Source of the DNA: Engelhardtia mirabilis
GTDB taxonomy: Bacteria > Planctomycetota > UBA1135 > GCA-002686595
Assembly: GCA_007751255.1 (NCBI GenBank)
Contig: CP036297.1
Coordinates: forward strand, 1-45,168
Direction of reading: 5' to 3'
Length of the DNA stretch: 45,168 bases
The notes under the pieces are model-generated. The model saw nothing but the letters and a program-made list of their open reading frames with translations. It was not told the DNA's origin and searched no databases. Of this stretch, positions 1 through 7,484 are shown piece after piece. Position 1 is the first letter of the stretch, and each line of letters begins with the position of its first letter. The translations under genes and the position numbers were made by a program.

Positions 1-2060
1 ATGCATGGACTTACGATAGATAAACGGACAGCCGTTAAGAGTGGGGCATTATTACTAACCCTGCTGGCGCTTTTAGCTGTGGCGTTTCTGATTGTCACGA
101 GGCAACGCGGTGCGACGCAGTCCCCCAATCAGGTCAACCGTGAATCCGCCCAGCAGGGTCATGAATCGGCTGAAGGCGAAACTTTGGCTGAAGCTGAGAG
201 CAATGCGGAGTCCCGCACCCCAGCCTCAATCCCCCCGGCGACACGAGGGGCAGAGTCTCCCGCAAGACCCCCCGGCATTCTGGTCGAGGTCGCTCCATGC
301 GGATCCATCGGCTACGGGGGTCACGAGGTCGAGATCTCGATCGAGAACATCTCATCCGTAGGAGGCTGGGCGCTGAAACGATCTGCTCGAACCGAGAACC
401 TCGCGTCGTTTTTTGAGGGCGTTACCCCCGGACGGTGGTCTGTCAAATCAGCGCTCGGCCATGATGAAGTCGTTGCCGTCGCTGCAGGCGACTTCGTGCG
501 GGTCGAGCTAGCTGTAGAGGGCCTCACCGAGCACTGTGTCGTCGCGGTCGTTGATCCCGCCGGATCAGCGGTAGCTGAGGCAACAGTCTTTGCCGACGGC
601 TTCGATCGAGGCAAGACGGGCGAAGACGGCACCATAGCCATTGGCTGTATCAAAAGGGGCTCACTACTGTCAGCCTCCTCAGCCGAGTATGCAAGCCCAG
701 CGCCCATTCAGTTCTCAAACTGGAGGCCACAACCCGTTGAGATTCAACTGAGAGAAAAAGGCGCGTCGCTAAACGTGGAGCTCTCCCAGATTGCGGGAGT
801 CGAGACCATCCGAGTAAGCGTTGGCATCATACACACCACATTAATGGCCTTTGAAGAGATTGGCTCGGATTGGTACACGTCGAATCCTCTTTTGGAGGCC
901 GAGATGCTTCCGGGCTCAGTCCGAAAGTTTGAGGGCGTGCCCGCCGGGCGCTGGGTGGGCATTACGGCATCGGGCGCGAACGTGGCAACAGCCCAGGAAG
1001 CCATTTGGCTCCGTGAGGGTGAATCACGAACTGTTCGCCTCGATCTTCAGAAGGGGGTAACCGTACACGGAAGAGTAATCGGGGAGAACTTACTCCCGCT
1101 CGCCCAGGCATGGGTGGGGGAGGCTCCACTCGGACTGTACGGAAAGCGATCAGTCGAGACAGACGCTGACGGCTGGTACGAGCTCCACCAGATCTGCCCT
1201 GGAGAGCGGAAACTGGAGGCCATCGGCCCACCCGGATGCAGCGTTGTTGAAGTTGTCAGCATCAAGGAAAACTCGACGAGCGAGTGGAACCCCGTCCTTG
1301 CATGTGGATTTCAGATCTCTGGCCAAGTAGCAACAACCGAGGGCGAGCCCGTGCAAGGCGTGCTAGCCGCGCTCCTCGACCCGGCTCGACCGAACCTCTG
1401 GCTCTCCACGGTGAGGACCGGCGAGAAGGTCATTTCGACCTCTGGGGGGCGCTGCCTGAGGGCAACATCATCTCCGTCGTGCGTTCAGGCGAGGGGCTAG
1501 GATACCTAGAGGGTGCCCGGATGGAGGGCCTGGTTGGGGGGACAACAGGTCTCGTGCTCGAGTGGCAGGAACCAGCCACTGGGGTTCAGGTGCGCGTGAC
1601 CGACCCCGTCGGCCGCCGACTTGAGAATGTAGTGCTCGAGTTTACCCCCCTGCCCAAAGCTGACGACAGCGTCATCTGGAGACGGCTTGACGGCGAGGGG
1701 GGTGCACTCACGCCGTCCGGTCGATTCAGCCTATCCCTAAGACACGAGGAATTCGGTGTAGCGGATTTAGGAGAACACAACCTAGAGGCGAATGCTTTAA
1801 AGGATCTCGGTGAGGTCAACTTCAAGGCCCCAGCTTGGATGTCTATGCGGCTCTCTATTCAGCAGGCTAGATGGTCTATCGAGATAAGGCTGGCCGAATC
1901 AGGGCATCTCGTTTTTAAGGAAGTTGACGCAACTGGTCGGAGTTTATACGGGCCCTTTCAGCCGGGCTCCTACAGAATAGTCGCGTCGCCTCCGCATGGG
2001 AATGATTTCAGCACAACGGTCGTCCTTGAGGATGGGGAAACGTCGGTGATCGGGTGGTAG
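1..2060 (+). pseudogene. Membrane-anchored carboxypeptidase-regulatory-like protein, one frameshift
   Basis: Frame 1 opens with a charged N-terminus and one hydrophobic segment (about residues 15-33, rich in Leu/Ala/Val) followed by a Glu/Ala/Pro-rich linker, which suggests a membrane anchor with the rest outside the cytoplasm. Downstream there are several repeats typical of carboxypeptidase-regulatory-like beta-sandwich domains (phrases such as VTPGRW, TDADGWYEL, ICPGERKL). Frame 1 stops at 1500, but the homologous reading continues in frame 3 from about 1430 (GHFDLWGALPEG) to the stop at 2060. Adding one base near 1430 gives one protein of 686 residues, and 2060+1 divides exactly by three. 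So this is either a recent pseudogene or an assembly error. Base 1 is the A of the ATG, so the true start could lie before the window. If the replicon is circular, the preceding gene would be the exported protein at 44074-45162. The substrate or partner is unknown. Confidence 0.7.
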
Positions 2061-2080
2061 CTCGGGTTGGTCAGTAAGGA

Positions 2081-2248
2081 CTAGGACAGCAGGTTCACCC
2101 CAGACTCGCACGCCACCAGGCTGTGCTCCTCCAGGAGCGCACGGGCCTCGTCGGCTCGAGACCGAGCTAGGCAAAGAAATAGAGTTGGGCTCACCGGGGC
2201 GTCCGCCTTCGTTTTCGGGCCCTCAGCCGGCTCCGAAGACCTGACCAC
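2081..2248 (-). CDS. Possible 55-residue ORF or gene remnant
   Basis: A GTG-started minus-strand frame encodes 55 residues with protein-like composition toward its end (phrases LARSRADEARALLEEHSL and ACESGVNLLS). It lies between the broken first gene and the decayed integrase, where debris is common. The second half could be the C-terminus of an older gene, because an in-frame stop lies just upstream of the GTG. I do not recognise a family. Confidence 0.3.
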   Translation of the reverse strand: MVRSSEPAEGPKTKADAPVSPTLFLCLARSRADEARALLEEHSLVACESGVNLLS

Positions 2249-2278
2249 CTCTTACTTGCGAAGCATCGGAGGCAGTCG

Positions 2279-3241
2279 CTAGTACCGGACCTTGAAGGTG
2301 GGGGAATCCTCCGGCCGCGACCGTCGGCGATCGTAGAGCCGGGTGGTGCTGATACTGGTGTGCCCGAGCCACTCCTGGACGTAGGCGATGTCCGCTCGTG
2401 CTCGAGCGCGTTGGTGGCCGCGGTCGCCCGCAGTGCATGCAGGCACAGCCCGTCGACGTGGACGCCGGCCTTGGCGGCGTATGTCTTGGCCATCTTGTAG
2501 ACCCCGTCCCCGGTGATCGCCCCGTCGAGCTTGCCGGTGCGGTTGTTGCGCACGGGGCGGAAGAGGGCGCCCTTGCGGTCCTCGCGGTGCCCGGCGAGCT
2601 CGAGGTAGTCGTCGATTGCCGCAAGCGCTGCAGGAGGAAAGCGAGTCTTGGAGCCCTTGAGACGGTCAGATGCATGACGCCCGTCGCTCGGCCATGCTCT
2701 CGACCCGCAAGCCGGCGAGCTCGGATCTGCGCAGGGCGTGGAAGAGGTAGGTGCCCAGAATCGCCCGGTCTCGCACCGCCTTCAGGCTGTCGCCGCGGGG
2801 CGCCTGCAGGAGCTTGCGCGCCTGCTCATCAGACAGGGCTGGGGTTTTGCCCTCATTGGCGCCGTCCCCAGGGCGCTTGACGCCGGCGACGGGGTTGCTC
2901 TCGACCGCGTTCTCGTTGCACAGGTGGTCGAACAGAGACGAGACGGCCGAGAGCTTGCGCCGGATGGTCGCCGCAGCGAGCCCGTCAGCCTCGAGGACGC
3001 CACGCCAAGCGAGCAGATGGGCCCGCGTGACGAGGCGGAGCTCTGCAGGGGTCTCGACGCCGCAGAAGCTCACGAAGGCTTCTACGTCGCCCTGGTAGGC
3101 CCGCCTGGTGTTGGGGTTGTCGATGTTGGCCAGCCAGACCGCGGCGGCCGGCACGTCGGAGAGGTGCTGGAACTGGGCCGCTGAGAGCCGCCTCTCGCCC
3201 TGCCGCGCCGGTAGATGGGCTCGACGATCTTGCTCGCTCAT
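2279..3241 (-). pseudogene. Tyrosine recombinase/integrase, multiply frameshifted
   Basis: Reading the minus strand from the ATG at 3241 gives an N-terminal SAM-like core-binding domain (AVWLANIDNPNTRRAYQGD, then an RRKLSAVSSLFDHL helix) and the start of the catalytic domain with the first Arg (FHALRRSELAGLRVE). The frame then breaks near 2680 (about one base lost), again near 2660 (about four bases lost, in the VSxKGSKTRF hairpin), and near 2400 (one base lost). Reading through the breaks recovers the other catalytic motifs: LHALRAT (HxxR), WLGHTS (GH) and the nucleophile in RLYDRR, then a stop at 2279. The repaired length is exactly 322 codons. The start overlaps the vapC stop as ATGA, so the gene was co-translated with the toxin-antitoxin pair. 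It cannot make a full recombinase as it stands. Fragments of the same family lie at 9242-9373 and 43323-43365. Confidence 0.85.
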
Positions 3242-3637
3242 GCGTCCACCCAGGGGTTGATGAGAAGGGCGCCCGTGCCCTCGAAGTCCTTCACGTTCCG
3301 CGTCATCACGTGGAAACCGTGACGCAGAGCGGTCGCGGCGATCAGCGTGTCGATCGGTGGGGTGGTCCTGGCCACCCGCGCCCTGACTTCGCCCCAGATC
3401 CGCGCTGTTTCGGCGTCGACGTCGACGATCCGGTCGTCGTGCTGCTCCATCTCTAGGACGAGCCTCTCCAGTGTGTCCTTGCGAGGGCTCGGGTCGAGTC
3501 GCGCGATGCCGTGGACAAGCTCTCCGAGCGTCAAAGGTGTCGCGGCTGGTGAGGCCGCGGACGCGGTCCTTGACCCGCTGGGCGCCCTTGGGACGCAGCG
3601 TCTCCGAGATCACGCAGGTGTCGAGCAGGACCCTCAT
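3238..3637 (-). pseudogene. vapC: VapC-type PIN-domain toxin, frameshifted
   Basis: The N-terminus MRVLLDTCVISETLRPKG carries the first PIN-domain Asp. The C-terminal half is in another frame: TLGELVHGI with the PIN Glu, then IDTLIAATALRHGFHVMTRN with the later acidic residues, ending NPWVDA. Removing one base near 3545 joins them into a 132-residue FitB/VapC-like protein (400 nt is 133 codons plus one base). VapC toxins are Mg-dependent RNases that usually cut tRNA or rRNA. The gene overlaps its antitoxin upstream and the integrase downstream. The break should inactivate the RNase. Confidence 0.8.
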
Positions 3638-3913
3638 GAGCGGCGCTCCTGATCGTCGAGTCCTAGCGCCTCGAGCGGATCGGTTGCCCGACCTGGGCCG
3701 GAGTGGCGCGACAGATCGAGGTCGCTGATGTCCGGCCAGCTCATGAGGAACTCAACGAAGTCTGGGCGGGCGCCGGTGAGTCGGTCGAACTCGGCGGCCG
3801 AGAGGACGACAACGGCGTCGTCCCGGCGCTCGATGCGTTGGGGCTCACCAGCAAGGGCGCGGCGCACCACCTCGCTCAACTTGTTTCTTGGCTTCCGCCA
3901 GCTTCCAGATCAT
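3634..3913 (-). pseudogene. Phd/VapB-type antitoxin, frameshifted near the N-terminus
   Basis: The ATG at 3913 follows a good GAGGAG ribosome site and begins MIWKLAEAKK, the usual opening of Phd/YefM-fold antitoxins. One extra A in an AAA run near 3888 then shifts the frame. The rest continues as LSEVVRRALAGEPQRI and DAVVVLSAAEFDRLTG, the classic Phd core. The corrected length is 92 residues. A downstream TTG at 3879 could still start an N-terminally short product. The antitoxin would neutralise the PIN toxin at 3238-3637 and repress the operon through the inverted repeat just upstream. Confidence 0.78.
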
Positions 3914-3927
3914 GTGCAGGTCTCCTC

Positions 3928-3949
3928 GTCTAGGTTAGATCATCTAGAC
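3928..3949 (-). promoter_or_regulatory. Inverted repeat upstream of the Phd-type antitoxin
   Basis: GTCTAG at 3928-3933 and CTAGAC at 3944-3949 are perfect inverted arms around a 10-bp AT-rich spacer, 15 bp before the antitoxin start. Position and symmetry fit an autoregulatory operator. Binding is inferred. Confidence 0.45.
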
Positions 3950-3999
3950 ATGATCGCACACCCTGACCCCGCTGTCAAGTGTCCCCAGGGACGCCGCCC

Positions 4000-4401
4000 A
4001 CCTGCCCGCCATTCCGCGCCCAGACGCGCGGTTCCAAGCCACCGGCGCTGTTCTTCGACCTGACCTCGAAGGACGGGACCGCGTTCATCGCCATCGCCGA
4101 TGAGGAGGCCGACCGAAGTCAGCTCAGAGAACATCGCGATGGAGCTACTCGGCGTAGCCGCGATGGGGGGAGGGGCAGCTTCGCCGGCACCAATCCTTGC
4201 CAGCCCACTGAAGTGGAGCGCATCGTCGAGAAGTGCATTCGCGTCGCCAAACAGCACCGCGGCTTGGAGCCGTTCACGGTCGCCCGCAAGGTCAAGCACT
4301 GGACCCTTCAGCAGTGGCAGGACGCTCACTTGCGTCACCGATCCACTCAGATGCGGCAGTGGCAGGCTGCCGAGGTTGACGACGAGCTCGGAGCCTTTTG
4401 A
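4000..4401 (+). pseudogene. C-terminal remnant of a second replication-initiator-like gene
   Basis: The frame ending at the TGA of 4399-4401 matches the last ~140 residues of the large protein at 40216-41904. Here IVEKCIRVAKQHR, EPFTVARKVKHWT and QMRQWQAAEVDDEL correspond to IVERCIRLAKNHR, DPFTIARRAEGWT and QARQWYREDDLGDE there. An earlier block (ADEEADRSQLREHRDG versus ADEDAAATRLREFRDG) also aligns. Nothing N-terminal to this survives, so the gene is truncated on its 5' side against the Phd operator. The next gene starts at ATG 4401, overlapping this stop, as a gene starts overlapping the intact copy's stop at 41901. Confidence 0.7.
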
Positions 4402-5098
4402 TGGCCGATTCAGAAAACTCGGAATCCGATGTCCGCGAGTCCGCCGGGGCACGGCAAAGGGGAGCAGAGGAGGGTCTCGACTCTATGACAGCATCGCAAC
4501 CACAGCCCGCCACGTCCCCCGAGGACGACCGCGCAAGCCCCGAAGAAGCGGCCCTGGCCATCGCCGGGCTCTCCGAGAAGGGTAAGGCGACCCTTCGGTG
4601 GTGGCCCGATCCTATTGGAACCAAAGGATGAGCGGCCCCAACGCCGGGTCTGACCCCGACGATCTCCTCCAAGAAGCCATCGTCCGAACGCTGCAGGGTT
4701 CAAGGCGGTGGCGAAGGTCAGTCACCATTGTCAAACACCTGATCCGATCTATGCAGAGCATTTCTTGGGAGGCTCTGAGGGTCAGGAGGGCGCAGCCGCA
4801 TGCCTGGGCCGAGGATTCTGTGGACGAGCTCGATCCCGGCGATCGCCCGGACGAGGCGGAGGGTTCCATCGTGGTGGATGTCGTCCTTGCTCGGGAAGAG
4901 CTCGCGCAGCTGGAGGGACTCTTCGAGCACGACGAGGAAGCGCTTGAGGTGCTTCGCTGTCGCTCGCTCGAACTTTCTCCGTCCGAGACCTGTGCTCATC
5001 TCGGCATAGAGAGACCCCGGTACGACACGGTGAACAAGCGCATCTGGCGGAAGCTCACTGAGTCAGCCAAGAACAACCAAAGCGAGGAAGGGCAATGA
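4401..5098 (+). CDS. Sigma-70-like factor, apparently frameshifted once
   Basis: The main block (from 4598) contains a sigma region-2-like segment (DPDDLLQEAIVRTLQGSRRW, then a long helix) and a C-terminal region-4-like helix-turn-helix (LSPSETCAHLGIERPRYDTVNKRIWRKL). The N-terminal part is in another frame from ATG 4401: a Glu/Ser-rich leader, then EEAALAIAGLSEKGKATLRW, which should join VARSYWNQRMSG. One base missing near 4597 explains this, and 698+1 nt is 233 codons (232 residues). A GTG at 4598 could start a shorter product. It would redirect RNA polymerase or act as a DNA-binding regulator of the genes behind it. Its stop overlaps the next start (ATGA at 5095-5098), so it heads the operon that runs through the ubiquitin-like genes. 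I recall similar sigma-like/HTH/ImmA trios on other mobile elements, but I could not check this. Confidence 0.65.
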
Positions 5099-5664
5099 AG
5101 AAGAACAACGCGGAGCTCGTGGCCAAGGCCCGAGCGATGTCCGTAGCGTTCCGGGAGTCCATCCTGGAGGCGTCCGAAGGAGAGCTGAGACAGGCTCTTC
5201 AAAACGAAGGTCTCGATCTCGACGAGGAAGCTGCGCGTGCGCAGGACGTCATCGAGAAGGCCTTCGAGAAAGCCGGAGTTCATCTCCCGGCGCCGGCGAA
5301 CGAGGGGCCGGAGCACCTCGGAGAGCTGCTGCTTCTCTTGCGACGCAAGAAGAAGCTGACTGAAGCAAAGCTCGCCCTACAGGCTGGCGTGCCGGTGGAG
5401 GACGTCCTCCGGACAGAATCCGACCCGACGTTCGTGCCATCACTTCGAACGCTCGCGCGCCTGGAGGACTTCTTCAAGCTGAAGGACCGAACCCTTTCGA
5501 TCCTCGCTGGAGCCGTGCGTGTTCAGAAGGATGCCGCGGAGTTCCGTGAAGGCGTCGAACAGTTCAAGTGGGCAGCCTTCTCCCGTGGCATGGGGAAGCT
5601 CAGCCGGGAAGAGAAGAAGCAGCTGGACCAGATCATTCGCTTCTTGGGGGACTACACGGAATGA
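5095..5664 (+). CDS. XRE-like helix-turn-helix protein
   Basis: This 189-residue protein has an acidic, helical N-terminus and a central segment (about 68-125) that fits a Cro/C1-type HTH: HLGELLLLLRRKKKLTEAKL, AGVPVEDVLRTESDP and SLRTLARLEDFF. The C-terminal ~50 residues are charged and helical. It overlaps the sigma-like gene by 4 bp and is followed 4 bp later by the metalloprotease start. HTH repressors next to ImmA/IrrE proteases are often the protease's substrate, cut to relieve repression under stress, which suggests that role here. It is longer than a minimal XRE protein. Confidence 0.65.
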   Translation: MKKNNAELVAKARAMSVAFRESILEASEGELRQALQNEGLDLDEEAARAQDVIEKAFEKAGVHLPAPANEGPEHLGELLLLLRRKKKLTEAKLALQAGVPVEDVLRTESDPTFVPSLRTLARLEDFFKLKDRTLSILAGAVRVQKDAAEFREGVEQFKWAAFSRGMGKLSREEKKQLDQIIRFLGDYTE

Positions 5665-5668
5665 GGGG

Positions 5669-6628
5669 ATGAAAAACACTCCGATTGATCCATTCGCCGC
5701 GGAGGAGATCCAGGGGATCGTCTCACGTGTGCTGCGTGAGGTGGGCGCTGAGCCGCCGTTGAATACCGACGAAGTCCTCGAACGGCTGAAGCTGGATCTT
5801 CGTTACTTCAGCCTGACCGACCCGAGCTTGCGCCAGGAAATGGTGCACCGGGCGAAGGTTGGCACCATCGGTCTTGCCAAGAAGGCTGTAGAGAGTCTGT
5901 TTGCGATCGCAGAGCGAGCACAGGTTTGGGGTTTGTGGCTTCCCTGGCAAGAGGGGTCGGGAGAGTCCACTCGCGGCCGAGTTCTCATCAGCGATGAGGC
6001 TCCGAAGCTGAAGCATCGGTGGATCAAGGCGCACGAGATCGGTCACAGCCTCATTCCTCACCATAAGCGGTATTTGTTCGGCGACCCCGAGGCACTGCTG
6101 AGCCCGGCGTGTCAGGAAGAGCTCGAAGGCGAAGCGAACTACGCCGCCGGTCAGCTCAATTTCATGCAGGGGCGCTTCGTCGAAGAGGCGAGCGATCACG
6201 CGATGGACATCAAGTCCATCCAAGCCCTCGCCAAGACGTTCGGGAACTCGTACCCGTCGACCCTCTGGCGCTTTATTGAGGAGGCGCACAGGGGAGAGCC
6301 GCTCGTCGGTCTCGTGACGGCCTTGCCACACGACCACACAGCGGCGGAACCCTGCCGCTACTGCATCGAGTCTCCCGCTTTCCGGGAGCGGTTCGGTTGC
6401 GTCACCGAAGCTGAACTCGTGGACGCTCTGCGAAGCTACTGCCGGTACGACCGCCGCAGAGGCCCGCTTGGCACCGGAGAAGTCTGCCTAGAGGACGCGA
6501 ACGGCCAGCAGCACGTCTTCCACTTCGAGACGTGGGCCAACAAGTACGACGTCCTCTCCATCGGGGTCTACGACGGCCCTGTGAGGTCGTCGGTCGTCGT
6601 GCCGCCGGGGTCTCTCAGGGCGACGTGA
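5669..6628 (+). CDS. ImmA/IrrE-family (M78) metallopeptidase
   Basis: The start at ATG 5669 is preferred because GAGGGG lies immediately upstream and the previous gene stops at 5664; a longer in-frame opening would run through that gene. The 319-residue product has a zinc protease motif HEIGH at residues 122-126 and a downstream Glu/Asn helix (EGEANYAAGQL, about 153-163), as in ImmA/IrrE peptidases that cleave HTH regulators. The C-terminal ~120 residues (with CRYC near 224-227) are extra to the minimal peptidase. Context suggests it controls the adjacent HTH protein and so the whole operon. It could also act as a protease in the ubiquitin-like pathway, which the sequence cannot distinguish. 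Confidence 0.85.
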   Translation: MKNTPIDPFAAEEIQGIVSRVLREVGAEPPLNTDEVLERLKLDLRYFSLTDPSLRQEMVHRAKVGTIGLAKKAVESLFAIAERAQVWGLWLPWQEGSGESTRGRVLISDEAPKLKHRWIKAHEIGHSLIPHHKRYLFGDPEALLSPACQEELEGEANYAAGQLNFMQGRFVEEASDHAMDIKSIQALAKTFGNSYPSTLWRFIEEAHRGEPLVGLVTALPHDHTAAEPCRYCIESPAFRERFGCVTEAELVDALRSYCRYDRRRGPLGTGEVCLEDANGQQHVFHFETWANKYDVLSIGVYDGPVRSSVVVPPGSLRAT

Positions 6629-6748
6629 TTTCGTCGAGATCAATGTCCGCGACGGGGGCCCAGCACGGCACAGGAGGGTGAGCAGGCAGGCCTGGTGCCA
6701 CGGTGGTCCAGAAGTAGCCGGCACGGCACCAATACGAGGTAGAGAACC

Positions 6749-7081
6749 ATGACACAGAATGATCCCGAGCAAGAGCTTCAGGACGAGCTCGACGTAGAGC
6801 AGTTCACCAAGGAACACCCGGCGGACTGCGGTAAGCCCCACGCGAAGGTCTACATCATCCGCGTAGACCGCAAAACCATCCGCGTTCCGCACCCGGAGCT
6901 CACCGGACAGCAGATCCTGCGGCTGGTCGAGAAGACCCCGGAGACCCACAAGCTCTTTCAGAAGTTCAAGGGTGGCGAGACCAAGGAGGTCGCTCCTGGC
7001 GAGACCGTGAGTTTCGTGCGGCCGGGCGTCGAGCGGTTTATGACGATCCCCTGCGACACCACGGAGGGGTCCTGTGGCTGA
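6749..7081 (+). CDS. Ubiquitin-like protein of the multiubiquitin family, single domain
   Basis: This 110-residue acidic protein has a disordered N-terminus (1-30) and one beta-grasp-type domain (about 32-105): KVYIIRVDRKTIRV, LTGQQILRLVEKTPETHKLF, VAPGETVSFVRPGVERF, then TIPCDTTEG. These are the recognisable phrases of the bacterial multiubiquitin domain, which usually ends in TEG rather than GG. Only one domain is present, whereas related proteins often have two or more in tandem. The C-terminus here is TTEGSCG, so conjugation would use this end or need trimming. The start follows GAGGTAGAGA. The gene lies 120 bp after the metalloprotease and its end overlaps the E2-like start (GTG 7074). 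It is the candidate modifier of the operon. Confidence 0.82.
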   Translation: MTQNDPEQELQDELDVEQFTKEHPADCGKPHAKVYIIRVDRKTIRVPHPELTGQQILRLVEKTPETHKLFQKFKGGETKEVAPGETVSFVRPGVERFMTIPCDTTEGSCG

Positions 7082-7484
7082 CCTTCGGCGGGAGTTCACG
7101 CTCCCGCCCGAGGACGTCGCGTTCTTGGAGGAGATGGGGTGGCCCTGGGAGGCCATCCGGGACGGCAACACGATGTGGCTCGTCATCCACGAGTACGCCA
7201 TCCCGGGCGGCTACCAGACCAACTCGACGTCGGTCGCCCTGCAGCTTGCTGCGACCTACCCGGAGGCCCAGATCGACATGGCCTACTTCCACCCGGCCCT
7301 CTCCAGGATCGACGGTGCCGCCATCCGGCAGCTCACCGATCACCGGCTGGACGGCAAGGTCTGGCAGCGTTGGTCCCGCCACAGGACGGCCCAGAACCCG
7401 TGGCTGCCTGGAACCGACGGCCTTGATACGCACATGCTCCTCGTGGGTGAGTGGCTTGTGCGCGAGCTCCGGGTCGCCGCATGA
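7074..7484 (+). CDS. E2/UBC-like protein (prokaryotic E2 family E type), cysteine-free
   Basis: The 136-residue product starts at GTG 7074 inside the Ubl gene and ends in ATGA shared with the E1 gene. Features matching the bacterial E2-like family found beside multiubiquitin genes are LPPEDVAFLEEMG, VIHEYAIPGGYQTNSTSVAL, TYPEAQIDMAYFHPAL, WQRWSRHR and DTHMLLVGEWL. There is no cysteine anywhere in the protein, so it cannot form a classic E2 thioester. The conserved WSRH histidine is present. It may act as a non-catalytic adaptor, or the family may use other chemistry. Gene order and tight overlaps argue that it works with the Ubl and E1. Confidence 0.8.
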   Translation: MADLRREFTLPPEDVAFLEEMGWPWEAIRDGNTMWLVIHEYAIPGGYQTNSTSVALQLAATYPEAQIDMAYFHPALSRIDGAAIRQLTDHRLDGKVWQRWSRHRTAQNPWLPGTDGLDTHMLLVGEWLVRELRVAA

